DNA of 64,000 nt from Hirsutella rhossiliensis (GCF_020360975.1 NW_025408690.1:1-64000), one strand, 5' to 3'; positions 11,701 to 24,900 are shown, numbered from the stretch's first letter. The notes: generated from the letters alone by a model not told the origin. Numbers and translations are program-made.

Positions 11701-14700
11701 CGCATCTCAGCTCGATGCTTGCCGACATCCACGGGGAGGATCAGGCGGCGTATCGCGAGCGAATCGTCCGATACATCGATAGCGTCTTCTCAGAGGTAAG
11801 AATGCCTACCTAAGATGTGCCACCGGGAGCCTGAAGTACTCTTCTGATGGCCAAGTGGGGCCGGGTTGACGTGCAAGGCAGGATCTGGACCAGGAAAGTT
11901 TTGCGCCGTGCAAGCGGCGATCTGTGACGGGCGGTATTGGTTCCCTGCTGGACAACGCCGCGCAGTTCTCGGCCGCGTTTATCGAGGAGGCCAACTTCTG
12001 TGCCGGCGCGACGCAGGTGCACACGCATAGCCCGACCTGTGTGAAGTACTCCTTGGGCAAAGGAGGGCGGAAAGGGGACCTCTGCCGGTTCAAGGCGCCA
12101 TGGAGGTTAGTCGACAAGACCGCCCTCACGGCAGACGGGGTGCTGCAGATCCGGAGGACACACAGCATGGTCAATCGATGGAACGAGGCTATTGCTGTCG
12201 GGCTCCGGCACAACCATGATATTTCCTTCATTGCGACGCAGCGCAAGACAATGGCCCTCATCTATTATGTCACGAACTACGCGACCAAGGTGGAGGACCC
12301 GGTGTGGAAGCGTGTGGCGGCCGCGGCCGAGCTCCTGGCCGCCTCAACAGGTGATGGCACGGCCAACGGAGGGCGGGACGGTGGCGGAGACGCTGCCACC
12401 GATGACCCTGTCAAGGGGAACAGGACGCGACAGTTCCTGATGAGAGTGGCGAACCGCGTGTTCACGGAGCGTCCGCTATCACAGGTCGAGGTCGTCGCTC
12501 ACCTTCTCGGATATCCGGCCGAGTTCACCGACAGCAGCGCGTGGGCGTACCTGAACTGTTCTCTGCTGTACTGGGAAGTCTTTCGGCGATGGCGGCATCT
12601 CCGAGAAGCCAGTGGCGCTGCGGCTACGGATGACACCTTGGATGAGTCGGTCGTCGTCGAAGAAGAAGGCCTGAGAATCTCCCACGTCGAGGCGTACCAG
12701 CACCGGGAGAGCTGCTGAAAGGCCTATGCCTGTATGACTACATATCGATCGTCAGACTGAAACGCATCGGCAACGACGAGAGCTGGGCGGCTTGGGGGGA
12801 GATGTCTTTCGAGGATGGATGGGCGCCGGGACGACGCTGGGTTCAGGTGCTCAGGCGGCCGGGCAAGCACGCTACCGCCTGCCTCGACGGCTACCTGAGC
12901 AAGGACTTCACCTACGATGACGAGTCGTGCTACCGGAGGTGTGTATGGCAACTGCTCTGTCAGCGGGCATTATCGGAGAGGCTAACCCACCCCTGAAGGG
13001 CAGCCGTGCAGCATCTTGCGCTGTTCGTGCCGTGGAGTCCTTCCTGGGCGAAGGAACAGGTGAGATCAACAGCATCTGGGCGCGGGCTCGAGACGCTATG
13101 GCCCCGAGAATATCACGTCTCGTCGACAACGTGCAGCTGCTTCGACGATCCGCCGAAGACGCAAAACGCGACGCCAAGCAATGGGCAGCCTCGTCCGGCG
13201 ATGGCGACCCGACGGTCGCACACGTCGAGGAGGGTGGAGCAGGCGAGGCGGGCGCGGAGTCTGCAGCGACATATCAGCCCAACAGCATCGGAGACGCAAC
13301 GCGGCTCATCGACGTCGTCCGAGGTGCAGTGGGAGCGAATCAGGTGACGGCCAAGTCGCCGGAGCTCATGGCAATGATACAGCAGCTCTGTCGGTTTCAG
13401 CAATCGGCGCTGCGCTCGACGGCCGAGCTCGAGGCCACGGCGCTGATCGAACGAGGAGAGGCGGTTAAGCATGCCAGGGCGGGTATTTTCCGGGGCCGCA
13501 CTACCGCCGCAGGATCAGGTCAAGGCTATCAAGTCGCAGCAGGTAAGTGCCTCGAAGGAGAGGGAGAGGATGATCCAAGGGATACAAAGCACGCCCGCCG
13601 CCTGGGAAAGCGATCGCCGCGCAGCGTTGCGAAGGGTGATGACCGGTTTCGGGGAGGACGAGGTCGAAATGACGATGGCCGACTCCGACGAGACCGCTAT
13701 CGACGCAGGGGCGGGAATGGACGTTCAGTTTGGCCCATCAACCTCCTCCTCGCGGCGGGCAAGGTGTTGGCAACACGGCTGACGCTGAACAAGAGGCAGT
13801 CCATCGCTTTTCTGATAATATGCCGCCAGCTCGATTTGATGCAGCAGACCGACGGGGCGATGCCTGCCAGCTGCGCCAGTTCGTTGGTGGCGAGGGCGGT
13901 ACCGGCAAGTCGCGAATCATCGAGGCACTCGTCGAGCTGTTCAGTAAAAGAGCCTTTCGAATCGTCTGCTGATCACGGCGACGTCGGGGACTGCGGCGGC
14001 GCGGATCAACGGCATCACGATCCACTCCGCCTGCGGGTTCACTAAAGACCAAGGGGCGGGGCGCGAACATGGTCAAAGACCTTGACGGGTGCGGCTGCCG
14101 AAACAGGCGGAGCGGTTCATCCACGGCCAGTCTCGAATGGATTGGCAGGAGAAGGATGTGCTCGTCATCGACGAGGTGAGCATGCTCGGGGCGCGGACGC
14201 TGCACGCCGTGAACGAGCGGCTTCGCCGGCTTCGCGGATCGCGGCAAGATTTCGGGGGGATCCCCATCGTCCTCTTCTGCGGAGATTTTCAGCAGTTCCG
14301 GCCGGTCCAAGAGAGGTCGATCGTCCTGCCTAGCGCGGCCATCTCGTGGGACGTAGACAACTCGTTCAAGGCCGAGCAGCGTCACCAGCACGACAAAGCG
14401 CACGCACTGTGGAAGAGGTTCACGACGGTCGTCATGCTGGACGAGCAGATGCGCGCCGCCGGCGACCCGGAGCTGCAGAGGCTGCTGAAGCGGATCCGTC
14501 TAGGCGTGCAGGATCGGACGGATCTAAACCTCCTCAACTCAAGGTGCTACCGGGAGGAAGGCGGATCCCTTGGGAGACGGGCATCACCGTGGTGACGCCG
14601 CTCAATAGGAATCGGTGGAACCTGAACATGGAGGCGAGCCTGGCGTTCCGGGTCCAGCAGCGGTCGACGATGCGCATTTTCATCTCCGAGCACAAGTGGA

Positions 14701-15431
14701 AGGAGGAGCTGCCGACGGAGGAAGAGGCGATCATGATACTCAACCAGGGCGACGATAGCGCGATCCCGGTGCCGGCCGTCTTCATGTTCGTGGCCGGGAT
14801 GCCCATCGTCGTGAACCACAACACCCACCAGGGGCTGAAGCTAGTGAACGGCGCGAGCTACTCGGCGGTGGAGGTCATTGTCGACAAGGCGTACCGGGGC
14901 ATCGGATCTCGGCCGATATGACGATCCACTTCGGCCGCCGGCGGGGATCATTCTCGAATCGGAGACGACGAGATATCTCCACTTCGTCGGGATGCCGCCG
15001 GGCACGATCTTGTTGACACCCATGACCGTTAAGATACAGTGCCAGCGAAAAAGGCCGTGGCAACGCAACGACGTCAGCCGAAAGGGTTTGCCGTGCGCAG
15101 CAGCGTTCGCGTGCACGGACTACAAGGTGCAGGGCAAAACGCTGGAGCGCGTGGCCCTCGAGCTGCGAGGACACGGACGACGAAGATGGATGGAACGGTG
15201 GTGCCCTCGCAGTGCGACCCGTACGGCCTGTACGTGCAGCTATCGCGCTGCCGAACTCTAGACGGCATCATGCTCGTGTCCAAGGTGCGGGACAGAGACT
15301 TGGTGGGCAACCGGGTCCCCGAGGAGATGACTGCCGCACAGGCCAGGCTCGAGGTACTGAGCGAGAGGACCGTTGAGGAGGCGTTGCGCTGGCTGGACGG
15401 TGATGCTGAAGAGTCAAGGCGGCCGCGCTAG
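8724..15431 (+). pseudogene. Helitron Rep-helicase (HUH nuclease + Pif1-like helicase), copy A
   Basis: This is the rolling-circle transposase of copy A. The ATG at 8724 opens a basic N-terminus with two related repeats (near 8945 and 9298). A Cys-rich domain follows (CMVC 9753, CRSC 9859, CAEC about 9897). Next comes the Helitron-like N domain (ARTFPTLFPFG), and the Rep domain with HVH at 11667-11675 in GALHVHGLLWL and the Tyr motif IYYVTNYATK near 12261. The C-terminal SF1 helicase has Walker A GGEGGTGKSR (13886-13915), Walker B LVIDEVSMLG (14161-14190), CGDFQQFRPV, and YVQLSRCRTLDGIMLV near 15230. Introns are supported at 11796 (donor GTAAGA) and at 12939-12998. Several single-base frameshifts interrupt the frame (for example near 9985, 13960 and 14570), so this copy is probably inactive unless they are sequencing errors. 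Confidence 0.85.
8945..9410 (+). repeat. internal repeat in the Rep-helicase N-terminus, copy A
   Basis: Two related segments, FRLIQPKQSAVEETAWRKHA (about 8945) and LRPIQPKDTTFQDLRRTA (about 9298), are each followed by an alanine-rich helix. Each ends in a basic Pro/Gly patch (SLPRRPPRGG and GLPKLRRGP) resembling an AT-hook. Copy B has both repeats (about 19177 and 19534). They may contact DNA. Confidence 0.5.
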
Positions 15432-15677
15432 GTGACGCGATGAAGAGTTCGGCAGGCGGGAAGAGTCGGCAGGCGGCAGACAGGGTGGGAGGCGCCTAGT
15501 GGTGGGATAAGGCACGCGAAAAGGCAACAGAAGCCGGGGAAGGGCAGCGACCAACGAGGAGGGAGGCAAGGAGGGACCAATCACAAGGGACCAATCAAGG
15601 GGCGGAGAACCTTTGGGGGGAGAGGGCGGGGTCTGCGGGGCACGTTAGAAGGCCTTTCGTTCCTCAAGGCATTAATG
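15432..15677. repeat. Helitron A 3' end and A-B junction
   Basis: The stretch contains short direct repeats GGGACCAATCA (15574 and 15588 regions) and ends in the terminal arm TTTCGTTCCTCAAGG. Across the A-B junction, CTTTCGTTCC (15654-15663) and GGAACGAAAG (15725-15734) form a perfect 10-bp inverted pair that could extrude as a hairpin. Confidence 0.55.
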
Positions 15678-16042
15678 TACGAGGGGAAGGCTCGCCAGCC
15701 GCGGCTCGCGCAAAGAGGCCTTTCGGAACGAAAGTTGGCGATGGCGACAGGAGAAAGTCGGGGAGAGGAGAGAGTTGGCGACAGGAGATAGGAGACAGGG
15801 GAAGTGAGAGGAAGACAGGAAGAAGAGTGAGATATGAGATATGAGATGGAGATCCGGCGAGAGACGTAGAGCATTATCGTGAGTGAAATCGAGACAGAGC
15901 GTCAGAGAGGCAGCCTAGGCCGCTGCAAGGAGATTTTGCTTTGCAAAGGCGCAAAGGGCGTGGAGAGGCGGCAGGGGTGAAGAGAGTTGTGGGTGGGTAA
16001 TGCATGTGTGGGCGAGTGGAAGGCTCTGAGGATTTACAGGTG

Positions 16043-17631
16043 CTATAAGTGGTGGATATAAACAGAATAAGGAGTATATTGGAGAAGTTTTGACTGGATT
16101 GTCTTTGTGAAAAGGAGAGCAAGAGGAGAAGGAAATATCCCATTAGGGCCTTTCGCACTTGAGTTTGAGGATGATGAAACATGTTCCTTGTCATGTTGTG
16201 TTGTTTCGTTCGTTGCTTTACAGAATATTCTTGGGCGGATGTCGGGCGCGGTGGGGTCGGGAAGAGATTGACGCCGGAGGTCTGATAGGGCCAGAGGCGG
16301 ATGTGGCTGGGTGATTGACTGGCTCGGTGTCCGTCTCTGAGTCTCCGGGTCTTCGTGGGACAGAAGGGAGGAAGTGTCGGATTTGGCGGGGCCTCGACTA
16401 TCACAGGCGGCGACTATGGTGGAAATTTCTGGAGAAAGTCGCGGTCTCTTGGTTGGGGTTTGGTCGGGATCGGGCAATGACCGCTTTGATGTCATCATAA
16501 GGATCGACTGACCTAGATGCAGGCGGCGTGGGGAGGCGCCGCTTGGGGCGGCATTGCGTTTTTGGTAGAGGTAAACCTGGCCAACGCATCGCTATAGTCC
16601 GAGGGTTGCCGACTGAGCCCTGGGTGTCGTCGGCAGTAGCTGTGTCGCAGAAGCCTGGTTGGACATGGCCCTGTCAAGGAAAGTCCATGTATCGGGGACG
16701 ACGATGAAGATATAGTCTTGCTCGAAGGCCGGGGCATGTGTCATGATCTGGTGATCGAGTAAGCCGGCGATTTTGCCCGTGCAGGTGAGGAGAGCGTTCG
16801 GCTGGAACTGGCTATCGCGCCTCTCGGTCATCTTCTTGCATAGGGAGGTCCAAGGATTGGCGTGAATGGGGAAGATGACGAAAAGTTGAAAGGGATGAAA
16901 GCCCTTGAAGGGTGTTTTGCCCGGAATCCCAGGACAGATAAAGGTCGAGAGCTGGACAAAGCCGCAACAGCTCAGCTGGGTGTCGTCAAGGGCCGCAGCC
17001 GAGTTTCCATGCAGAAGGTCGCGGCCGGAACCGATGACAGGTCCCGTGAAGGAGACAATGGGTTGTATCGCTGGGAAGGCATCCGCCGAGCCGAGGGTGC
17101 GAGGGATGACTCTGTGGCCATCGTCAGAGATGGTAGTGGTGACGGAGGTCTGGAGCATACACCTACGGCTGGTAGCTGTGGTCGCGGACGATGAGAGCCG
17201 GGATGGTGTATTCTGTAATGTTGTCATCCTCCGACTCGAAGCTATCACGTCGCTCGATTTCCCACGTCAGGGCAAAGGGATGAACACGGCCGACCATAAA
17301 GAACCACTGCTCGGTCCATTCCGAGGGGATTATCTGTTGGTTGTATATGGAAATATTAAGGCTCAAGAAGATGCAGGTCGATGGATTGTCAGGATCTGAC
17401 CGGATTGCTGCATACTCTGGAGTCGACAGCCATGAGGGCGTTGGAAGGAAGACCCTCGCTAGGGTTTCTGCGTTGAGCCCTTGACACGATGCTCATTCTG
17501 GTAGGCGAACCTAGACGGGCAGCCGGGCTGGACAAAGGCCATCATGGACATGTCGGCGCCAGCATTTTTCTGGCTGTCAAGAGGTTGCCGCGGGAGGACG
17601 AGGTATCGACGTTGAGCTGGGAGGCCGACAT
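16043..17631 (-). pseudogene. Helitron-borne OB-fold-like protein, copy B
   Basis: This is the homologue of the gene at 6019-7438, starting at 17631. The N-terminal part is frameshifted. The blocks SEWTEQWFFMVGRVHPFALT, YTIPALIVRDHSYQP, then after the intron AFPAIQPIVSFTGPVIGSG, VFVIFPIHANPW, LTCTGKIAGLLDH and DYIFIVVPDTWTF are all retained. The C-terminal tail has the basic TPTKRPRLSPE segment. Hydrophobic and glycine positions are kept between copies, which suggests past selection on the protein. The single-strand DNA-binding role is inferred, not shown. Confidence 0.6.
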
Positions 17632-18277
17632 CGTGAGAACATGGCAGATGTGGTCACCGTGGAAGTGTAAAGGAAGGGTTAGGCAGAGTAGAGGTAGGCA
17701 TCCTATAAAGCAGGTTTTCTTGCTGCTCGAAAGAGGGCTCGTGGCTCGGGTCGGGGAGACTTGAGAGTCAGTGAATGCTACCTAGGTGATAGATCAGAAG
17801 CGGGGGTATGCGGGAATGAGCTGGCGAGGTTCTCGAGCAGTCTCGACCATCTGGTTCTGTGGTCGTGAGTGAAGTAGGGAGCCGGGGGTTGGAAGTTGAG
17901 TAGGGGTGATGGCTATGTTGCGAGAAGTTGGAGGTCGGCGAACGGTAAGGTTAGTGTGGGTAAGACTGCGGAGAAAGAAAGTCCAGTAGTCCCCTTCGGT
18001 GTCATCGTTGCATGGAGTAGATAGCAAAGGGGGCAATAACGAATGAGAGTGAAGGAAAGAAAGAGGTTATGGTAGTATTGCAGGACTCCCTTTTTGACGG
18101 TCGTCGGTAGTTGGATGGGCATTGCGTGCGGCTGAGCGAGGCGGGTGCCGACCGTGTCGAGTCTACTATTGGGACACGGTGAAGTCGGATATATGGGTCG
18201 ACCTGAGGAGGAGGATGCGAGTTGGTCACGAGAACTTTCCAAGAGGGTTTGCAAGTCGAGACTCCGGTGGCTAGCGA
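17632..18277. other. Helitron B inter-gene spacer
   Basis: Counterpart of 7439-8077 in copy A, with nearly the same sequence. No gene was recognised. Confidence 0.4.
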
Positions 18278-18460
18278 CTACAAGAGGACAGGCAGGGGGG
18301 TCCTGGCTATCGCTTTAGCATTAAGGCCGTTGATGCGACATTGGTGCTGGCGAGGGAGCAAATCTAGAAGGGTAGTCCGGCTGCATGAGGACGTCATGGA
18401 CATGTTATCGCCGGCAGCCTTGTGGCTGTTGCTCGACGAGGCGGATTGGCGGGTATTGAT
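18278..18460 (-). pseudogene. duplicated 5' end of the OB-fold-like gene, copy B
   Basis: Reading on the minus strand gives INGLNAKAIARTPLPVLL, and just upstream in another frame a degraded MSM-QP-like block. These match the start of the neighbouring OB-fold-like gene and the same fragment in copy A (8078-8270). Confidence 0.5.
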
Positions 18461-18940
18461 GGTGAACTGATGCGCAAGGTTGGTAGGATGGTGTTGGAAG
18501 GGCTGAAGAGTATGGTTTGAAGTGTGCGGCAGGCGGTTGTCGCGGCCATCTCCATGTGCCGGAGGTCGGCAGTGGCCAGGATTCGCTGGAGTGCGCAAAA
18601 GAGAGCACGGCGATGGAAGGGTCGCTTTTGGCAAAGCCGGGGTAGCAGGTCGCACGTGGAGACCAGGCGAGGCCGGGACGGTGGACGCACATAGATAGGC
18701 ATGGTAACGGGGGAATATAGAGGGGTAGTATTGCATCGCCTCGGTACCATAGGGAAGCATTTTATAGGGAAGCTATAAGGGAAGAAACGCCACGGCCATG
18801 AGGAAGTGATGGCTAGGAGCTTCCCATTCGGGAGAAGTAGCGTCGTCAACAAGCGAGACTGTCCAAGTGGAGGTGCTCCGGAGCCAAAGCTTTATAGCCT
18901 GTTGCCAATTTACGGCAGTCGACGTCGAGGAGGCAGCAGC

Positions 18941-21900
18941 ATGGCGGACAGTCCTGCAGTGAAGTTAAGCGAGGCGGTTGCTCACCCTGAAGCCTGTTCG
19001 TTGTCAGTCGGGGATGGAGAAGAGGTGAGAACGTGAGCGGGTCGGGTTCGGGGCTCGGAGATGGTGCGACAGGAGCCGGTGTAGATGTGGTGGCAGCTTC
19101 TGAGAGGGGCCGCAGAGCACGGGGGGAGAGCCTGGGACGGTTACGAAGATACGAATCACGGGCGAATGCGGCATCAACGTTCCGGCCGATTCAGCCTAGG
19201 AAACCTGTGGTTGAAGACACCGCATGGAGACAGCACGCAGAAGCAATTGCGAGGTCGTTGCCGAGAAGACCGCCGCGAGGCGGTTTGCGGTCAAACAGAG
19301 CACGGAAGTTCCATAATATGGTTAGCAGCGGAAGTTCCGCGCAACATCAGTCACCGGGTCAGCTTCCGAGGCCCCTGTTGCCTAGGGAACGTGGAGATAT
19401 GGGGTAGCGGACTCTGATCGTCCGCTCCTCATCGGCACTTTCTGCCTCAGGAGGAGATCCTGAAGATGAGGAGCAACGTGTTACGGCGGCGGCGGGCGAT
19501 GTCCCGAGTGTTCATTCGAAGGAGGTACCGAAGCTTCGATCCATCCAGCCTAGGGAACCGGTATTCGACAACTTAAGAGAAAACGGGCAATTAGCAGCAG
19601 CGATTGCGTCTGGTTTGCCCAAGCGCCGTCGGGGACGGAGTTGGCGGGTAAAGGAGTACCAGGCCGCAGGGGTGTCTCCAACGCAGCAGGTACGGCGCAG
19701 CATCCGGGGCCGTCTCCTGTGGGGGTGGGCGACGCCGCGGCAGAGCCAGCGGACGCTTCGCTGAGCGGGCGGAGGCTGCAGCAAAGGGAGGTGGGCGGCT
19801 CATCGCGGGTGGCGGCTGGGGAGCCCGTGCAGTTTGATCGGCAGCAAGAACGAGGAGAGTGCTGGAAAGGGCAAGGACTGAGGTCAAGGTTCGGCGTGGA
19901 AAACGTTCGCCAGCACGGCCCGGTGCCTGTCCAGTGCAAAGGGCCGGATGGCGTGTCAGGGGATGCGCACGTAGTCGGGCAGTCGTCGCCAAAGCTGCCG
20001 CATCCGACGGCTTGCGAAGAAGCGAATCAGCCACGGAGAGAAATCATGGATCGGAGGCGGCCCCGGAGGCGGCCCCGGAGGCGGGAGAAGAGAAAACGTC
20101 TTCCTGGTCCGGACGAGCGCCCGAGAAAACAGATTCGGAGTGGAATCGGAAGGCAGAGGAGTCGGGAGCTGCGGGCCGAAGACCTGGCGAGTGTGCTGCG
20201 TTTTTTGGAGGAAGACTTCGCCATGAAGGAGAGGCTGTCTAACGATCAGACGTGGTGTACGCCAATACCGCACGACAGGAAGGTGTCGACGGTGCGGGAT
20301 TTTTATCAGGCGTTCCACGATGCGAGCACGTTGCCGATACGGACCTGCATGATGTGCTACCGCAAGCGTACGAGAAAAGAGCTGAGGAGATCAGATGGGA
20401 TCAATGGCTGTCAAGCTGCGTGCCAGAGGGCGGCCGCTCACCATTTTCATGCCGGAGCTGCTTTCCCGAAGGCGAGCCCGTGTCGGTGTGTGCGGAGTGT
20501 GCCCGATGCCTGGCGCGCGGGAGTCTGTCGCCGGCGGTCCATCTTCACACTCGCCTTGGCTGTGAGCACATGTTCCCTGACGAGCTCAAGGGACTCACGC
20601 TGGTCGAAGAGAAGCTCGTCTCGCTCAACTCCTGCTATGGGTTTGTCACGAGATATAGCATTCCGGGCGGGCAGAGGCAGGCCGTGAGGTATCCGAGGCA
20701 CGTCAAGGGCCACATCACAGTGTTTCCCAACAACGTGCAGGAGCTGGCGACCAAGGTGCTCCCGCACCCCCTTTTGCAAGCACTGGACGAGATCCACGTT
20801 TCGTGGCAGGGCGTGGAGAAGCCGGCACCGAGCGACCTGTCGAGTCTCTTGTCGGTGAGGCGGCGGGTCGTCGAGAGGGCTCTTGTTTGGCTGAAGAGGA
20901 GCAACCCCCACTACGCCGAGATCGAGATCGACGTGGCGGAGATGGAGAGTTGGGAGACCCGATAGACGGGGTGCCGGCCTTGGTGTATGATCGCATGGAG
21001 CGGAACGAGCCGTCCGCATGGGAGAAAACGCGGACGGCGCACGTTGTGCCGCCCACGGAGCGCGCCATGGACGACGAGGGGTCGGTGGAGATCGAGGAAC
21101 TCTTCGCTCTGCTCAACCAAAGGCAGGAAACGGGAGGCGAGGCTGAAGGGCACGGGCCCAACGAAGAAGGCGCGGGTCGTGATGGAGTTGGTGCTAGCCC
21201 CGATCAGAACGTTCGACCAATCAACGAGGTGACGTCTTCCGGCATGTTTGCTGGACGGACCGCCAGACGTGGCGGATGTCGAGAAGCTGCGGTTTGCCTG
21301 TGACGCTGTTGGCGCAGGTGCCGACGACGGCCGCGCGGGCCCGAGAACGTGGGTCGGATCCTCGGTGGGGTCGAGGGCGTGGCGACGATGGCAGTGAGCC
21401 ATACATTCGAGTCTCGCGGGGATGAGTTTGCCGACTCCTTTGAGACGTCCTTCTTCGCCAGAACGTTCCCGACCCTGTTCCCATTTGGCGTTGGGGACCA
21501 AGGCTGGCCGAAGAGGCCATAGCCGAGGCGGGAAGGCCCTTACCAACTTGCGAGGCACCGGTAGAGCTGCTGAGGCAGGGGCGGCAGCGGGAGACATCGT
21601 ATCCTCCCGAAGCTTGAACCTCCGGATTTGGGCCGACATCGTGCTCCGGCGCCATGGTGGCCGGTTTGCGTTGCACCACATATTTGCATTTCTCGTCTTC
21701 AACATGGGGGTGCGGTCGAGGAACCGCCGCGTCAGCATGCTGAGTGTGGCGAGGAAGGACTTCGGCAAGGTCGAGCGCGTTGCCCGCTCGATGACCGCGC
21801 AAAGGTTAGCGGCGGCGAGGGTCGAGTTGGAGAGCTCGGGCAAGACGACCGATGAGGGCGTGAAGGAGCTTCTCAGGAGCCTCTCGCTGTACGGCCACCG

Positions 21901-24900
21901 GCAACCCATGTCGAGAGAGGTTCGGCTCAATATGCGGCGGAAAATCCAGTCGCTCATCGTTGGCTACGGCGTTCCGGCCATCTGGTTCACCATCAACCCA
22001 AACGACATTACGAACCCGGTGAAGCTGCGACTGGCGGCATATCGGACACGCGATCCCGGCGCGGCCGAGGAGTTCCTAGAAGGCCTTGGGAGTGCGTACA
22101 AGCGGACAAGGCTGGCCATGTCCGATCCGATGAGCGCCGCCGTATTCTTCCACCGGGAGATGAAGCTGTTCTTCGATCATTACGTGAAGGTCGGAGAAGA
22201 GTCGGTATTCGGGCGCATCGGCAAGTACTATGGCGCTGTGGAGACCAACGAACGAGGGCGCTTCATGTTCACGGCTTGCTCTGGTTGCACGGAAACGCGC
22301 ATCTCAGCTCGATGCTTGCCGACATCCACGGGGAGGATCAGGCGGCGTATCGCGAGCGAATCATACGATACGTCGATAGTGTCTTCTCCGAGGTAAGAAT
22401 AGCTAAGACGTGTCACTGAGAACCTGAATTGCTCGTCCGATGGACAAACGGGGCCAGGCTGACGTGCAAGATAGGATCTGGATCAGGAAGGGTTCTGCGC
22501 CGTGCAAGCGGAGCGATCTGTGACGTCCGATATTTCCTCCCTGCTGGACAACACCGAGCAGTTTTCGGCCGCATTTGACGAGGAGGCCAACTTCTGTGCC
22601 GGCGCTACACAGGTTCACACGCATAGCCCGACCTGTGTCAAGTATTCCTTGGGCAAAGGAGCGCGGAAAGGAATCCATGCCGGTTTAAGTCTCCATGGAG
22701 GTTGGTCGACAAGACCGCCATCACGGCAGACGGGGTGTTGCAGATCCGGAGGACTCACAGCATGGTCAATCGATGGAACAAGGCTATCGCTGTTGGGCTC
22801 CGGCACAACCACGACATTTCCTTCATTGCGACGCAGCGCAAGACCATGGCCCTTATGTATTATGTCACGAACTACGCGACGAAGGTGGAGGACCCGGTGT
22901 GGAAGCGTGTGGCGGCCGCGGCCGATCTCCTGGCCGCCTCAACGGGTGACGGCACGGCCAACGGAGGACAGGACGACGGTGGAGGTGCTGTTGGCGATGA
23001 CGCCGCCAAGGGAACAGGACGCGACAGTTCTTGATGAGGGTGGCGAATCGTGTGTTCACGGAGCGTCCGCTATCTCAGGTCGAGGTCGTCGCTCATCTTC
23101 TTGGATATCCGGCCGAGTTCACCAACAGCAGCGCCTGGGCGTACCTGAACACATCTCTGCTGTACTGGGAAGTCTTTCGACGGTGGCCGTATCTCCGACG
23201 AGCAAGTGGCGCGGCGGCCATAGATGATACTCTGGATGAGTCGGTCGTTGTCGAAGAAGCAGGCCTGAGGATCTCCCACGTTGAGGCGTACCAGCACCGG
23301 GAGAGCTCCTGCGAGGGCTATGCTTATACGACTACATATCGCTCGTTAGACTAAAACGCACCAGTAAGGATGAGAGCTGTGCGGCCTGGGGAGGTGCCCT
23401 TCGAGGATGGATGGGCGCCAGGAGACGCTGGGTCCAGGTGCTCAGGCGGCCGGGCAAGCATGCTACCGTCTGCCTCGATGGCTACCTGAGCAAGGACTTC
23501 GGCCACAACGACGACGAGGAGTCGTGCCACCGGAGGTGTGTATAGCAACCGCCCTGCCGGCAGGCATCATCAGAGTGGCTAACCTCCCCCTCCCTTAAAG
23601 GGCAGCCGTGCAGCATCTTGCGCTATTTGTGCCGTGGGAGTCCTTTCTGTGCGAAGAAACAGGTGAGATCAATAGCATCTGGGAGCGGGCGCGAGGCGCT
23701 GGCCCCGAGAATATCATGTCTCGTCGACAACGTGCAGCTGCTTCGACGATCAGCCGAAGACGCAAAGCGCGACGCCAAGCAATGGGCGGCCTCATCCGGC
23801 GATGGCGATTCCACGGTCGCCCACGTCGAGGAGGGCGAGACAGGCGAGGCGGGCGCAGAATTTGCAGCGACGTATCGGTCCAACAACATCGGAGACGCAA
23901 CGCGCCTGATCGACGTCGTCCGAGGCGCAGTGGGCACGAATCAGGTGACGGCCAAGTCGCCGGAGCTCATGGCAATGATGCGGCAGCTCTGTCGATTCCA
24001 GCAATCGGCGCTCTGCTCAACGGCCGAGCTCGAGGCCATCGCGATTCCCGAACAAGGGTTGAGGTGCATAAGCATGCCAGGGCGGGTATTTTCCGGGGCC
24101 GCACTACCGCCGCAGGATCAGGTCAAGGCTATCAAGTCGCAGCAGATAAGTGCGTCGAGGAAAGGGAGAGAATGATCCAAGGCGTACAAACCACAGTCGC
24201 AGTCCGGGAAAGCGATCGCCGAGCTGCGTTGCGGAGGGTGATGACCGGCTTCGGGGAGGACGACGTCGAAATGACGACAGCCGACTCCGACGAGACGGCT
24301 AGCGACGCAGAAGCGGGAATGCGCGTCCAGCTTGGCCCATCGACCTCCTTCTTCGCGGCGGGCAAGGAGTTGTCAACACGGCTAACGCTGAACAAGAGGC
24401 AGTCGATCGCTTTCCTAATAATATGCCGCCAGCTCGATTTGATGCGACAAACGAATAGGGGCGATGCCGGCCAGCTCTGCCAGTTCGTCGGCGGCGAGGG
24501 GGGCACCGGCAAGTCGCGGATCATTGGGGCACTCGTCGAGCTGTTCAGTGGGAAGAGCCTTTCGAATCGTCTGCTGATCACGGCGACGTCAGGGACTGCC
24601 GCGGCGCAGATCAACGGCATCACGATCCACCCGCCTGCGGGTTCACTAAAGACCAAGGGGCGGGCGGCGCGAACACAGCCAAGGACCTTGACGGGGTGCG
24701 GCTGACAAAACGGGCGGAGCGGTTCATCCACGGCCAGTCTCGGATGGACTGGCAGGAGAAGGACGTGCTTGTCATCGACGAGGTGAGCATGCTCGGAGCG
24801 CGGACGCTGCACGCCATAAACGAGCGACTCTGTCGGCTTCGCGGATCGCAGAAAGATTTCGGGGATCCCCATCGTCCTCTTCTGCGGAGACTTTCAGCAG

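Larger units (their letters stand above)
5493..15677 (+). mobile_element. Helitron copy A
   Basis: This unit of about 10.2 kb holds a minus-strand OB-fold-like gene (6019-7438) and a plus-strand Rep-helicase gene (8724-15431). The boundaries come from comparison with copy B: shared sequence begins at TACGAG (5493 in A, 15678 in B). The 5' arm CCTTTCGGAACGAAA (5533-5547) is nearly the inverted complement of the 3' arm TTTCGTTCCTCAAGG (15655-15669), with 13 of 15 positions matching. Asymmetric inverted ends of this sort are known in Helitron2/Helentron elements. No certain TC start or CTRR end was found, so the boundaries are approximate. Copy B follows directly. Confidence 0.7.
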
